From Purshia tridentata (taxonomy: Eukaryota > Streptophyta > Magnoliopsida > Rosales > Rosaceae), in contig QANT01007846.1 of the NCBI GenBank assembly GCA_003254885.1, positions 1 to 64,000 of the forward strand: a stretch of DNA of 64,000 nt, read 5' to 3'. Positions 40,410 through 52,564 of this stretch are shown here, piece after piece. Numbering within the stretch: position 1 is the first letter of the stretch; each line of letters opens with the position of its first letter. The position numbers and the translations under genes are program-made. Under the pieces are notes generated by a model, which was not told the DNA's origin, searched no databases, and saw only the letters and a list, made by a program, of their open reading frames with translations.

Positions 40410-40869
40410 AACATTATTGCCCTATACTAAAAAACATTCATTATAGCATGAATTGATGTGAACACTTTAAAAAAACTTAGAAATATGTTGCTTCTACTTG
40501 CATGCATGTAGGGAAAATGCATATAAACTAAGGCACTAGAGTCCACAATAAAATGAGATGAGAAATTTTTTTCTTGTCAAGGAACTTGGGGAACGAAAAT
40601 ATTCAATAATAAATTAAAAGACATGTTATGACCACAGAAATTAACGGTTAAATCATTTTCACTTATGAAAATTGAGAAACCTTTGTCTTGGTCTCACACC
40701 GCACATCCAGTTGCTGCAAACGAAGAGAGAGATGCCCAGCAATCTGGTGGCCAAGAAACCATGGCAGGCAATGGCATCCTGGCTCAAGAACTTCCACAAA
40801 CCTACCAAATTTTTCCTTTATAGCTACTTGGGATTGATCAACTTGCACACAACAGAGTAGATTACCCAT
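39241..40869 (-). CDS. HIR2: Hypersensitive-induced response protein (SPFH/prohibitin family)
   Basis: Five coding exons on the minus strand (40869-40681, 40221-40101, 39991-39900, 39815-39719, 39596-39241) join to 284 codons, the usual HIR length. The start [13 protein letters not shown] gives an N-myristoylation glycine and palmitoylation cysteines. The SPFH domain follows ([53 protein letters not shown]), then a coiled [26 protein letters not shown] segment and [32 protein letters not shown] proteins form plasma-membrane microdomain complexes and associate with immune receptors such as RPS2. The symbol follows the neighbour relation to an NPF4.6-like gene, as in Arabidopsis At1g69840-At1g69850; the exact HIR number is not certain. 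A leader exon probably lies at 42071-42165, leaving a long leader intron. Confidence 0.93.
40340..40430. repeat. Duplicated segment flanking an N in an HIR intron (assembly junction)
   Basis: A poly-A run plus AACCTTAACATTATTGCCCT occurs at about 40338-40374 and again at about 40376-40428, with a single N at 40375 between them. It looks like two overlapping sequence ends joined without collapsing the overlap. It lies in intron 1 of the HIR coding region and does not affect the protein. Confidence 0.85.
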
Positions 40870-40988
40870 TTTCTCTTCACTATGGTACCTCCAACAAATA
40901 TAGATACAAGTCAGGGGCTATCTGGAAGCCAATAATTTTCTAAGAAATTTAAAAATAATAATCATGATCTCTGTGTGTGTTTGTGAGT

Positions 40989-41026
<38 letters not shown>

Positions 41027-41208
41027 CAATTCATATGTCAAGCAAAACAGAAAGAACAGAATTGGGGCATGAATGCAAGGAAATAAGGTCAAAACTGGTC
41101 TTTATAACACCATCCAAGTAGTTTACTCATATAAAAATGGTTTTTTGTTAAAAGCAAAACACATAGCACAGACACCGCCAAAGCTATTTGCTCACCTCTC
41201 AATCTTTC

Positions 41209-41213
<5 letters not shown>

Positions 41214-41247
<34 letters not shown>
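41214..41247. repeat. (GA)n microsatellite in the HIR leader intron
   Basis: Uninterrupted GA repeat. A similar tract lies at 40988-41022. Both are likely length-polymorphic. Confidence 0.9.
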
Positions 41248-41252
<5 letters not shown>

Positions 41253-43112
41253 AGAAAACAGAAGAACAGCACAAGAGAGCAAGGAAAGAAGGAAGATAGG
41301 AATGAGACGAAGCAAAGTTAGGAGTTATATAAACTCTGAAATTAATGACTTAAAAAATTGAAAAAAAACCCAACTAGATTTGGACTGTAATTCCAATTGA
41401 TTCAACTTTTATCCTTGTTTAGTCTGGAACCAAACTCTATACTGTAATTGTATAATAAGAGCTTATTACTCCAATGAAATCATCAGATATTTTTGTCATT
41501 TATTAATACCTAAAAAAGAAATTACCAGATAATTATCAAAAGAACTAGTTTAGTGGACAATAATCCTCACAAACTCCGTCAAAGGTACTTAAATAGAAAA
41601 CAATGGTAGCAGGCTAGCAGCACATAGTACCTCAAGATACAACCAATATATCTTTCTATACATAAATTAGAATACAAAATAAAAGAACAAGAAGGGACAT
41701 ATATCAAGCCAATAAAATTAAAATCAAAGAGACCTTTTCTAAATGGGATTTGACAGCTAACAGCTCAGATTTTGCCGTCTTAACTAAGATAATGACATAT
41801 GGGTTTTCCTGCATTATTTTTTAATTTTCATTGATTTCACAAATATGCATACATAGAGATAATTTTTCTGATAAGATCAATGATTATCACTCCATACATT
41901 ATATAATTCAATAATCAAAATATACAAGGAAAAGCAAACAGAAAGCGACTTTCCAGGAATTTAGGTACACTTTCCAAAACAGATATGAGAAAAGCTCTAC
42001 CTAGATGAAAATTTCAAAGAAACTCATATCCAAAATTAAGAATTAATTGCAAAGAAAAAGAGGTGAAATGTACCTCCTTTGCAATTTCGCAGCAATTGGC
42101 TGGCCCTTGAAGACGAAAACGACTATGCTATTGAATACCAACCGGGGAAAGTGAGAAGCTGTGGCGGTTCTAACACACAGCAAAAAAGAAAGAATTGTGT
42201 GAATTTTTTGTCATCGTCATTACTAGTATTACAATTATTTAATTTATTAACTGTTAATTACTATTATCAATAATTTATTGGTTTTTGGGCGATGATTAGA
42301 CCTCGTAAACCTCGTAACTCCCAGATCGGCAGATGGCCACGTGGGCCCGAAAGATCAACGGCCACGTATGTTTCTTGGCGCCTAGGTTTTGTCTTTGTTG
42401 ATCTTTTTACACTTTTTATTATATTAACTTTGGGGACCATGTAAAATATATCTCTTCGTGCTTGGAAGATTGCGGTATGTATGCATAAGTCTGAATCATA
42501 TAGCCAAAAAAAGTAATTTTCAGCATCATGTTTAATTATTATTTCTCAAGGGTTATGACGGCTGGAATTGGAAGGCCAAAACAAGCAAAAACGACCCAAA
42601 AAAAAAGAAGGGATAATTAAAAGTTGGAATCGAATATTATTAGGTATGGGATAATTACAAGTGGATATATATATATATATCTCCTGAGCTGTATTGACTA
42701 ATTCATAGTTCTCCCCGAAATATTATATAATGGCAAGGGGAGAATTTGGAATTGCATTTGCATGTCATCTCTCAAATCTTCCCCATAAGTCATAAGTCAT
42801 AATAGTGTCTAATTAATGAATGCCTTCAATTCAAGTAAGGGTGACCTCACCGCATGAGCTTAGCTCAATTGGGATTGGGCTTACTTTGAAGTTTAAGAAG
42901 ACTTATTGGATGGGCTGGACTTGGTTTACTTATTTTGAGACCAAATTTCTTATTTAATTTTCAAAAGCAAAATATTTCCTGTTTTGGGATATAAATATTT
43001 TGTTTTTAAGTTGGAATTTGGAAAGATAAAGCAATCACCACTCAGCAATATGATTGGCAGATACAACATGACGTGTTAGATTACAGACGAAGCAAGTAAC
43101 CAAAGCCATCCT

Positions 43113-43127
43113 ACGTGGCTACGTGGC
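43113..43127 (+). promoter_or_regulatory. Paired ACGTGGC elements upstream of RIQ2
   Basis: ACGTGGC occurs twice in tandem (43113-43119 and 43121-43127), 82-96 bases before the RIQ2 ATG. ACGTGGC is the core of ABRE/G-box-like sites bound by bZIP factors and is common in light- and ABA-regulated promoters. Function here is inferred from sequence only. Confidence 0.5.
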
Positions 43128-43208
43128 AGTCAGCACACCCAGAACAGAACTCCCAACACACACAGACCCTCACACTCAGAGACACAGAATTGAAGGAGGA
43201 GCTCATCA

Positions 43209-43917
43209 ATGGCTGTCACTGCAACGTCTTCAGCTAATTGCATCAAAAATCTCAAGCACACCAACTTCCTCTCCTCTAAACCTCACCACGATTACATCAA
43301 TGGCTGTCCCCGCCTCGACTTTCCCACCAGATCAAGAACCTCAACAATCGTTTCCATGGCACCCCAAAAGAAGGTACATACATACATACATACATACATA
43401 CATACATACATACTGTTCTACGTATACCCATTTGTTTGGCTGGTGAGAAAATGAAGTTGTTGTATATGTACAGGTGAACAAGCTGGACGGAGGGTGGTCG
43501 AAGAAGTGGTACGGAGCGGGAATATTCTACGAAGGTTCGGAGGAGGTGGAAGTGGACGTCTTCAAGAAGCTGGAGAAGCGAAAGGTCCTAAGCAACGTGG
43601 AGAAGGCTGGGCTTCTATCTAAGGCCGAGGGCCTTGGGCTCACGCTCTCGTCCATAGAGAAGTTGGGCCTGTTTTCCAAGGCCGAGGAGCTTGGGCTCCT
43701 CAGCCTGCTCGAGAACGCCGTCGGCCTCTCCCCCGCAGCCTTGGCCTCCGCAGCTCTGCCGGTTCTGTTGGCGGCGGTGGCGGCTGTTGTGTTCATACCG
43801 GATGACTCGGCGGGGCTCGTGGCTCTGCAACTGGTGCTTGCCGGTACGCTTTCGGCTGGAGCTGCTGGCTTGTTAGTTGGCTCCGTTGTCCTGGATGGCT
43901 TGCAAGAAGCTGATTGA
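43209..43917 (+). CDS. RIQ2: Thylakoid grana-stacking protein, RIQ2-like (DUF1118)
   Basis: Two exons (43209-43373, 43474-43917) join to 202 codons. The first 50 residues are Ser/Thr-rich and basic with few acids, as in a chloroplast transit peptide. The mature part has the DUF1118 signature: WSKKWYGAGIFYEGSEEVEVDVFKKLEKRKVLSNVEKAGLLSKAE, then repeated LGL.S..EKLGL.SKAEELGLLS. Two C-terminal membrane segments follow, about residues 133-155 (LASAALPVLLAAVAAVVFIP) and 165-190. In Arabidopsis, RIQ1 and RIQ2 affect grana stacking, LHCII organisation and induction of non-photochemical quenching. The position next to HIR and near QKY and ICS parallels At1g74730. The 5' splice site of the intron begins directly in a (TACA)n microsatellite. 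Confidence 0.92.
43375..43413. repeat. (TACA)n microsatellite at the RIQ2 splice donor
   Basis: About nine to ten TACA units start immediately after the GT of the intron donor (AAG|GTACATACA). The intron is only 100 bases long, so the repeat makes up over a third of it. Confidence 0.92.
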
Positions 43918-45077
43918 TTGATTCAGTCCAATATCTATATTTTTTTTTTTCTTTTTCTTTTTATTTATTTAGTTTTCTTTTTCATAAAAAGATCAAATCT
44001 GTTTCTTTTTCTTTTTTTAATTTTCTAAATTAGAGGTACACCGTACACATGGAGGACTGATTGTGTAGTGGCAAAGCAATTGACCATGTTATGTTTAAGG
44101 GTAATTAATGTTATAGAGAATTTGTCATCTGGTCATGTCTTATCATTGTTTTTTACATTACGTTTTTAATACTAAGCAATTAATTGAGATGATTGATCGA
44201 TCAACTCAATTAATTGAATAATCATGTACACATTTTTCTTTTGTTACATTGACAGATATCAAATTCATATCCCAATCTGATCTTTAACTCTTATCACGAG
44301 TTAGCTCCAAATACTTGAATAATGTACCCATTAAACAACTATATATGTGCCAGCAAACCATAATGTTTCAAACCAAAGATTTACCACAACTTCTCCATTG
44401 AAACTTATGAACAAAGCATGCAAGCAAACCATTATTGGAGTTTACTTACCTATTGGAGCTTCCTGTTTGATGTGAGGGTTGTTTCAAGAATGTTCAAGCG
44501 AGATATGATCTGCAAAATAATCAGAGGGCAAGATGTGTTGATGGAGCAGCTTAGTGTAGTGTTGGTTGTGCACATGTGCTCCTGTCTTTCTTATTCTAAA
44601 TGTAGCAATGCCTCTTTCTCAAGGCTTCTGTTGTTGGCTCAAGATCAGGTGAGGTAGATTTGTGGAGTGGAGCAAATGTGATGTGCAGAAAGAGGCTCTG
44701 AGGGGTGACCCTCTGGTGTGTTTTAGAGGAGGAGATGCAGAGAGGGTTGTGTTAAATAGATGCAAGAAAAGTAGTCTATAATATATTGTTAGGAATACAA
44801 AGTGGTGACTGGTGGATTTAAATTTTCGAACAAAGTGGAATACATTATACGTAAACACAGTTATATACTTATATGAATAAATAACCAATAAAATATTACA
44901 TTTGCATTGCATGAATCGATATTAACTCATTTTATTTGGTACCATATCTATGACAGTAGCAGATGACCAAAGATGACTCTCTCCCTCTCTCTTGGCTGGG
45001 ATGATAGCCTATAATATATGATTCAAATGACTCTTGGTGCTTAATTGTTGAGGGCTGGATTGGATTTTGACAATCTT
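43918..45077. other. Convergent spacer between RIQ2 and NPF4.6
   Basis: 3' UTRs of two converging genes in T-rich sequence. No further gene is supported. Confidence 0.5.
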
Positions 45078-47614
45078 CTAATTATGAGACCCTGTTGATC
45101 TGTATTTGTAGCGGCTGGCCCACAAAACATAGTACAAAAAATTGATTCCACTTAAGACACACATCAACCAGTAGAACCTCTCAAGGTGATAGTGATTCAA
45201 GTTGCTTCCAAAAAGCCAAGGTGTATGCCTATATGCCCCAGTGACATAATTGACTATGGACACCAGCACTGAGCTGAGGTAGTACCCCATGGCCAGTGAA
45301 GCCCAGGAAAGAGCTGTGGCCAAAGATCTCATGCTTGGTGGAGATTCTGTGAAGAAGAACTCCATCATTCCAGCCAATGTGAAAAGATCAGCTGAGCCAA
45401 GAAACAAGTACTGCAAAGCCACCCAAAGGAATGTGATGGGCAGAGGCTCAGCAGAATGTAGTAGCCCATTTTTGGCTGCCACATTCTTTCTCTTAATTTC
45501 AACCAAAGCAGCCACTGCCATGGCAACAACTGAAAATATTAGTCCAACCCCAATTCTCTGTAGATGATTGATCCCCATTTCAGTTTTGGTCAGCTTTCTT
45601 GCAAATGGAACAATGACATGGTCGTAGAGTGGGGCAAGGATCATGATGAAAAAGACAGGAAAGACAGGGAGAGAAGCTGGTGGAACCTTCAAGGAACCAA
45701 GCTTAGTATTCATGGTGGCTGCTTGTTGCACTGAAAATGTGGAGAGTTGGGCAAGGCAGCAGTTTAGAATTATGGCGGACATAAGGATTGGGAGAATCCT
45801 CAGCACTATTTTCACCTCTTCCACTTGCTTTACAGTACATTGTAGCTTTGGATGGACAGGTCTAATTGTCACTGCTCTGTTAAGGAACTTGAGGCTTTCT
45901 GTTAGAGCTTGATCACTGGTCCTCATTTCGTTAGCTTTATCATCTTCTCCCTCACAAAGTTCATTTGTGTGAGATGGGGTTATGGACATGTTGGTGACAG
46001 CATTGCTAGGACTTCTAGCTTTGAAGGCATTGCAAATTGCTGCAGCCAGAACCTGTTGAACACAGATAAATGAAGTTAATTTTCAAATTTGGTTTGTCTA
46101 AATAGTGATTTCGATCTGAATTTTACCTTGAACATGGTTGTAATTGGACTGCCTGCAGGAATTTTAGTCCTGTAAGTAGGAGAGCCTAAGAGGAAGAGTG
46201 GGATGGAGATCAGTATTGTTGCAGTGGAAATCCCAAAACCCCATTGCCACCCTTTGTTGTCTTCAATCCACACCACAAATGTAACCGCGACGAGAGCCCC
46301 ACAAGAGAGACAGAAAACATAGTAGTTGAAGAAGGACGATCTCTGCTTCCTACCTTGTTGGGTTGTCTCATCAAACTGCTCAGCCCCATGTGGGGGCAGA
46401 GAACCTTTTATTCCTCCAACTCCAAGTGCCACCAGATAGAGGCCTGCAAATAACATCACTTTTTTCCCACCATCAACCTCCTGGCATGGACTGTTGGTGC
46501 TCATTGGAAAGCAGGTTGGTGGTTTTAGTGATGGTATCTGAGCTTGGATTGTGAGTATCAGTAAGCCCTGTACCATCAGTCCAAATTAGACAAAGCTAGT
46601 AAAGGGATACATTAATTAATTAACATTCTTTTCCCTCTCTTTTTTTTTTTTTTCTTCCTGCTGTCATTATTATTTGGCTAGATTTATTAATGTATTACAT
46701 CGGGTCTCATCAATTCATTATCAAGTGGGGCTGCAGAAGTACGTACTGTAGGTGTAAGCTACCAACATCATAACCATACAATTAGCACATGCACCGACCC
46801 AAGTATAATCCATTCTATAGGTCCATTAGTCCTTCTAGAAAGACCCTAGATATATTTTTGTCATAGTCCCACAGTGCCAACTTGGCTGTCATAGCACTCC
46901 GCAAGTTGATAGCTACATCTTTGGAGAAGTTATAAATGGTAAGTGCATTTTTTGAGGAGGGTTAAGTTGGAAACTGTCAAAAACCGATTTGATGATGTAA
47001 ATGGGTTGGAAAAAAGAATAAGAATCGGACTATTTGATGGAAACTCACCATGAATTCTATTGCAGCACTTATCAAGTAGATGCAGTAAGTGGTGAAGCAA
47101 GAATCGGCTAGAAAGCCACCAAGGAGAGCAAGGAGGAAGGCTGTGCCCATGAAATTAGTTACAATGTTGGCAGAAGTGGATGGAGAAAAATGCATGAATT
47201 TGGACAGGTATAGCACAAGGTTGCTTGCATTGGCCAGGTAAGCTAGGTTCTCCAGTATCTCCACCACTAAAGTTTTCAACACAAAAAAGTTAGACATATA
47301 TCTAAAGTTCATAAATAAATATTAATGCTTCCATGAGAAAAAGCTGTTCTGGCACCATCTCTTGGAGGTGTTTCAAAAGCTGTGCTTGCAGTGATTAGTC
47401 TTACTAACCTAAGACAAAGGAAGCAGCAAGCATGCCACCATGGCAGCCTCTTATGGCAGGTCTGTTCCTCCAATCTACATAGCCTTCCCAAGTGTTCAAA
47501 TGGTGTGCTTCAGCCTACAATGATAGCCAAAATGACATCAAGCCAAATTAAGCTGTAAATAAAGCAAGGACACCATTATTTAGTGATCAGAAATCTTAAT
47601 TTGGAACTCACCAT
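45078..47614 (-). CDS. NPF4.6: NRT1/PTR family transporter, NPF4.6-like (NRT1.2/AIT1)
   Basis: Five coding exons on the minus strand (47614-47612, 47514-47409, 47266-47049, 46567-46127, 46052-45078) join to 580 codons; Arabidopsis NPF4.6 has 585. The first coding exon is the ATG alone. Motifs in order: EGYVDWRNRPA, a reduced ExxER-type segment (VVEILENLAYLANASNLVLYL), LALLGGFLADSCF, YLVALGVGGIKGSLPPHGAEQFDE, the long central hydrophilic loop containing TNMSITPSH, then LNCCLAQLSTFSVQQAATMN, FLGSADLFTLAGMMEFFFTE and a C terminus WASRYKYRSTGS. Twelve membrane helices are expected. NPF4.6 is a plasma-membrane low-affinity nitrate transporter that also imports abscisic acid. Assignment to 4.6 rather than 4.3/4.4 rests on the loop and both termini. 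The neighbour HIR gene repeats the Arabidopsis order At1g69840-At1g69850. Confidence 0.92.
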
Positions 47615-50600
47615 CTCCTTTTAGAGCACTAGATTTCCTTTTTTTTGGGAGGGAGGGAAGGGGAGGCTGGACAGCCTGGACTGATGAGAAAGGACTAATT
47701 GATCGACAGTTTTTTTCAATGTAGTGTGGAAGTGATAAATGGAGTGATATTTATAGACTGAGAAAAGCTGGTCCAACTGAAGAAGAAAGATCTAAACTCC
47801 ATGAAAATGACTAATCATTCTCCCAGACATTTTAACCTTAAAATGACACTGTTGGCAGTTTCTACCCCTCAAATTGAGGGGGGGTGGTGGGTGGGGTGGG
47901 GTGTGTGGGTTGTTGCGTTGGATTCTACTAAATTCATATAGTTTACATGTATAAAGGAAACTCAAGTAAAATGGGAACCGAATCCTCCCACAGTCCCCAC
48001 TACTAAGATAATACTGATCTTCTCAGTTGTTCTAATTGAGCACTTCATGAACATTCTGTTGTTCTTTTTAAATTAGACTGGATTACTAGAAATGAATATA
48101 GTAACCATATTCCTCACAATCATTAGACTAAAGACTTTCTGTTTTAATACAGGTGTAAGAAGTTGATTTTATAAAGGGCATTTATGATTTGCAAATTGGG
48201 AATCAAATGTGGTGTTAAGTGATTGCCTGAACAAACCATGCTTTCTGTTCTTGTCAATATACGTAATGATATCAGAAGATGGAGTACAAACTCAATGCAA
48301 GTGGGCTAGACAAATAAATGGGGTCATAATGCTATGATGTTGATCTTGAATATAAAGTTAGGGTGTAGCATTTCAGGCATGCCCCACCTCCCAAATCACT
48401 CACTCACCCTAGTAGTGGTAATAAGAAGACCAACTGTGTCTTAAACTAACCTATAAGGATCAACGCTTCTTCTGACTACTTGCACCAACTCTGCATTATC
48501 CAATTCTGTGACTTTTAAAAATTAAATATAACAGGGACTCATTTCCTCGTGTTTGGGTTGCCTACAAGAATACAACCATTTATTTTGTGAAAACAAGGCA
48601 ATCCAATCAATTTTCATTTTCATTGATCATGTGATTTTTGTCTTTTGGCATGCTCTTATAGAGCTTTCAGAGCTGGACTGAAATATTATTCTTCTTACTA
48701 CTAGAGCCATCTGACAGAACTGTTAACGTACTAGTGGCCTTATCATTCTATGTTGTTGCCCTGTACTGCAGGTTTCCTTTCTGACCCAGCCAGATCCTTG
48801 ATCATAGAAAATGTGTGGATATAATCTTTCAGGGACAAATGTTGGGTGCATGATCTTAGAGGTCTCCAAATTGGGTGGCTATTAGGATTTTTCAATTGGG
48901 TCATCCTTGCAGGCCACCATTTACTCCCATGCATTGCCAGTACATCTCAGTTTCCCCTGCTGAATTTGATCCTGTGGATCTTAATTTACAAGGAAAATGT
49001 ATAACAGGCAAACCTTTCAGATTGAAAATGAAAATATTTAAAAGTAAAATAAAATATTTGGAGATGTTGATGTTGAGTTGGAGAGGTTGGCGAGAAACTA
49101 CTTGTCTTAATAAGTTAATCACACAACATCATTTGGTGATATGGACAAAAAAATCACATGCAATCTTTATATCCTCTCTTTTGCTATTGGTGAGGCTTAA
49201 TTGCTTAAACATCTTCGGTAAGTGTATGTTTCGTTATTGCAACTTCAATATAATGAAAGGAACCTAATTTGAGTTCCTTCTATATTCCCTATTGGCTTTG
49301 AGTCTGAATAGTTTTATTGAGTGTTAAGTTTTCTTTTTGAATGAAAGTTTTAGCATACACTGATACACATTTCAATATCATCTTGGGGTATAGTCTGATT
49401 CTCCATCTTAAAATGTAGGTTTTCTAAAATAGCATCTTGTCAGATAGAACATTAGGAAGCTAATGTTAATCTAAATAATTTAAGAATATTCCCTGACTAG
49501 TTTGAAAAGCTGCGGTCTATAAATATAAGCAGGTTCCTGCATTGTTTGGAAATTGGAATGCGGATAATAATGGAACAAATTTATACCTTTCACACCCTTT
49601 TGCCTAACATCCAAGAACCTTGACCATTTCAAATATTATAAAAAAGCATATAGAATCCCAGGCTAAAATCAGTTTTGCTAAGTATGGACTTACCCTGTTA
49701 CCCAAGTAATCTTACCCTTGGTCTCAACCATTCAGCAATAGCATCAGCAGCAACAATGAGGGACAGCTCCAACATCATTTCCTTGATTCCTCAAAGGCTC
49801 AAAAACCCATTTTTAATGTTCCAAACGATGAATAAAAAAATGCAGTAGCCACAACCATTGGCCAAGAATAGTTCCACTGTAGTATAACTCTTATAATGAT
49901 CACATGACCAGAAATGTCAGCTTCTTCTAGAACTACTCGTGGTTGTTCGAGAATCAAAGGTCATGTTTTACCTAAATGTGCTTACTGATGGGTCCCAAGT
50001 GGAGGATCATGTATCACAAAACCAGCAAGGGAAAGAAAGTGTTGAAAAAATAGAACAAAATAAACGAACAATGTGAAATGGTTCTGATAGTGGGGTGAAG
50101 AATAACCAGTAGTAGCAATGAAAATAGAAAGATTGGAAGAAATATTCATCAATACATATGGTGGACAACATGAGAGGACTGAAACAAATTCTGCATATTG
50201 ACTATGTGCTCCACTCCATTGAACATGTTCTTTATAACTTTCTTTGCTTTAAAGCAAATATATAATCCCTATACTCCACACAAGTTAGAGTTGACACTTG
50301 CCCTCAATTCCTCAAAGTAGTTTTATCCATTTTTGCATATACTTTGACATGCCCAATAGGTTGAAGTTGAACCACCACCAAAGAAAAGGGGATTGCTTAA
50401 TGGGTTTAATAAACATGGCCCATATTCTTAGACAAAGTGAAAAACCAAATCACTTTCACTAGTTGCAATAAATGAGGACCGGAATTGGGTTCTTATGGAT
50501 TGAAGAGAATGGATCTTTCACTCAGTGGGGATCACATATGGGCTTTAGCACATTGTGGATAGCTAACAAAAGTCAACCAAAAATGATGGTATTATATAAC

Positions 50601-52564
50601 ATCAAGGAAGCCCAGTATGATTAGTGATTTTTGGACTATGGGCCGTTTATACTAGTTATAAAATATTGAGGGTTGTTTAAAAACGTTTTGGTTTGTTGGA
50701 AACCATAGGCCACAGGCCCACAAATAAAATCACAAAATTTGAGATGAGTGCTTTTGTTTTTACCTCTCTAACTGTTTGGCACTTCTTGTTAAGAAACACT
50801 TTTACTTAGCAGCGAGAGAGATGAAGATCACTGGCATTAGGCTTTAGTTGGTGTGCCTACCTCGGTTTTTGTTTTTGTTTTTCAAAGTGTTTTGAAAAAG
50901 GGATTAACAAAGGAGTTTGAAGGTTATTTTGTATTTACTGTAATGCGTTACATGGTATTTAATTCATGTATTATAAATTAATTACATTATGTAACAATAT
51001 TATGGTTATATCGTTAATTTTCACAGATTTATATTAATGACATTTTATTAGACTGTGCAATAAGATAAGAATGGTGGGCACATCAGGGGAGTTGGCTTGG
51101 GTAGCTGAGGCTCACCCTGATAGGCTGATAGTGAGACCAAGCGAATATAAAATCTGTGTGAAGAGACAATGGTTGGACCCGCATCACGTAGACGTGGCCC
51201 AATGAGGCCCCCCGTGTTGAAACGCGAGCCGCTTGAGCTGTGAGAGTGGCACTGAGCGGTCGCAGTCAGAGCGGCTGAGTCATCTGTTTCTGACTCGCCA
51301 ACTCAGTCCCTCCCTTCCGAAAGCGACTGCTTGCTTGGACTGGATTCCTTTCCCTCTGTGTGGCTCTGTGCCTCGTTTTCATCTCATCGTCATTTACCAC
51401 TATGCCCCTACATATGTTCCACGCCCTCATTTCTGACATTTTCTTAACAAAAATCTTTAAATACTTTAATGTTTAGAATGTTGTTTGCACGTCTTTAACA
51501 AAACCTTTGTCCATAACATCGACTCACGCTAGCTTAGTTTGAGTTTTGGAGAAATATGAACATTTTGTTCTTTATGACAAATAATCAATAAAAATTTCTG
51601 TCCAAAAATAATTATATAATAAATTGCAAATTTATTGATTATCTTGGAATATATAAAATGTTTTACCACTTAAATTCTTTTTATTTTAATGTATATATTA
51701 CAAAACACGTATAAAATTTCACTTATATGAAAAAGTGAGTAAATTATTAAAAAAAATTTGAGGTTATTGTTTTTTATTTTTTTCATTACAAAGAACACAT
51801 ATAAGCCATTTGAACGAATGATTAATAATTGAAGAAAATGGTTGGATTTTATAATATATTTCTATTGTTTTATTAAACAAATAAGCTTATAAGCCTTATA
51901 TATATAAAGATGGTCAGTTCAATTTTGTTTTTTTTTTTTTGGTCTCACAGTGCATACCTCTTAAGACAAAATAGAATAACAAGAGCCAAGAGCCTTGTTT
52001 TGTCATTCTAGCAAAGATTGAAGAGCAATACATCGCTATAAGCATATAAACATAAGATAAGATGGGAAGGAGACGATAAAAAGGATGATAATTGGGTTTA
52101 TGTGATGTCGTTATGACTTATGAATATGATGCTTTGCAAGGAAGGGTAAGATGGTCATTATAAACTAATCTTGTCCACTCCTCGAACAAGAACCCCATTT
52201 GGGCTTCCACTATATTATCATCATCATCACGCTAAGCTTCAGAAGAAGAAACTTTCTCTCTCTCTCTCTCTCTGAGACTTCCCAAATACAGAGACCTACT
52301 ACTTGTCCACTCTTCGACCATCCTCCAAGGTCTAGATCCTCTGTTTCTCTTCTTCTGAGTGATGGGTGTGAGCAGCCGTTGTTCCCACACTTCCCACATC
52401 ACAGAAATCATCATCACCAGCTTCTTTCGCCACAAAGCCTAAGTCTTTACTTCAAAACCAGGGCTTCAGATCATCATCACTACCAAGCTGTTATGGCAGC
52501 TTGAAGTTTTTTAACAAAACCAACTAAACAAAACAATTCGTCGAGGTGTTAATTAAGAGTAAAC
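47615..52564. other. Gene-poor divergent interval of about 5 kb, including the HD-Zip leader
   Basis: NPF4.6 and the HD-Zip gene are transcribed away from each other. I recognise no gene, tRNA or structured repeat from 47615 to about 52200. A G-rich GGGTGGGGTGGGG-type stretch lies near 47878-47912. A GC-richer patch at 51060-51420 may be part of the HD-Zip promoter. From about 52240 there is a (CT)n tract (52255-52274) and a leader with two uORFs. Confidence 0.5.
52362..52442 (+). promoter_or_regulatory. 26-codon uORF in the HD-Zip leader
   Basis: ATG at 52362 opens a 26-codon frame that starts MGVSSRCSHTSH and ends TSFFRHKA before TAA (52440-52442). It lies 122 bases upstream of the main ATG. 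A second uORF, only MAA-stop, is at 52493-52504. The Arabidopsis relative ATHB1 (HAT5) carries a conserved peptide uORF (CPuORF33) that represses its translation; this is the likely equivalent. I cannot align it with that peptide from memory with certainty. Confidence 0.6.

Larger units (their letters stand above)
40870..43208. other. HIR leader region and divergent promoter with RIQ2
   Basis: On the minus strand a probable HIR leader exon is at about 42165-42071, ending AAGGAG|GTACAT. The following leader intron contains two (GA)n microsatellites (about 40988-41022 and 41214-41247). From 42166 to 43208 lies the shared divergent promoter of HIR and the RIQ2-like gene. No other gene is visible. 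Confidence 0.5.

Noticed and set aside
42847-42900. tRNA-like words (TAGCTCAATTGG)
   Set aside because: No acceptor stem, anticodon arm or T-loop with GGTTCGA could be placed around it.
47878-47912. G-rich stretch as a G-quadruplex switch
   Set aside because: It lies upstream of NPF4.6 in a spacer, with irregular G runs and no supporting context.
49490-49560. TATA-like CTATAAATATAAGC as a promoter of an unseen gene
   Set aside because: No coding sequence with splice signals follows on either strand.
52199-52504. 101-codon frame in the HD-Zip leader
   Set aside because: It begins with TTG and has no ATG before its MAA-stop end. Only the 26-codon and MAA uORFs are ATG-initiated.
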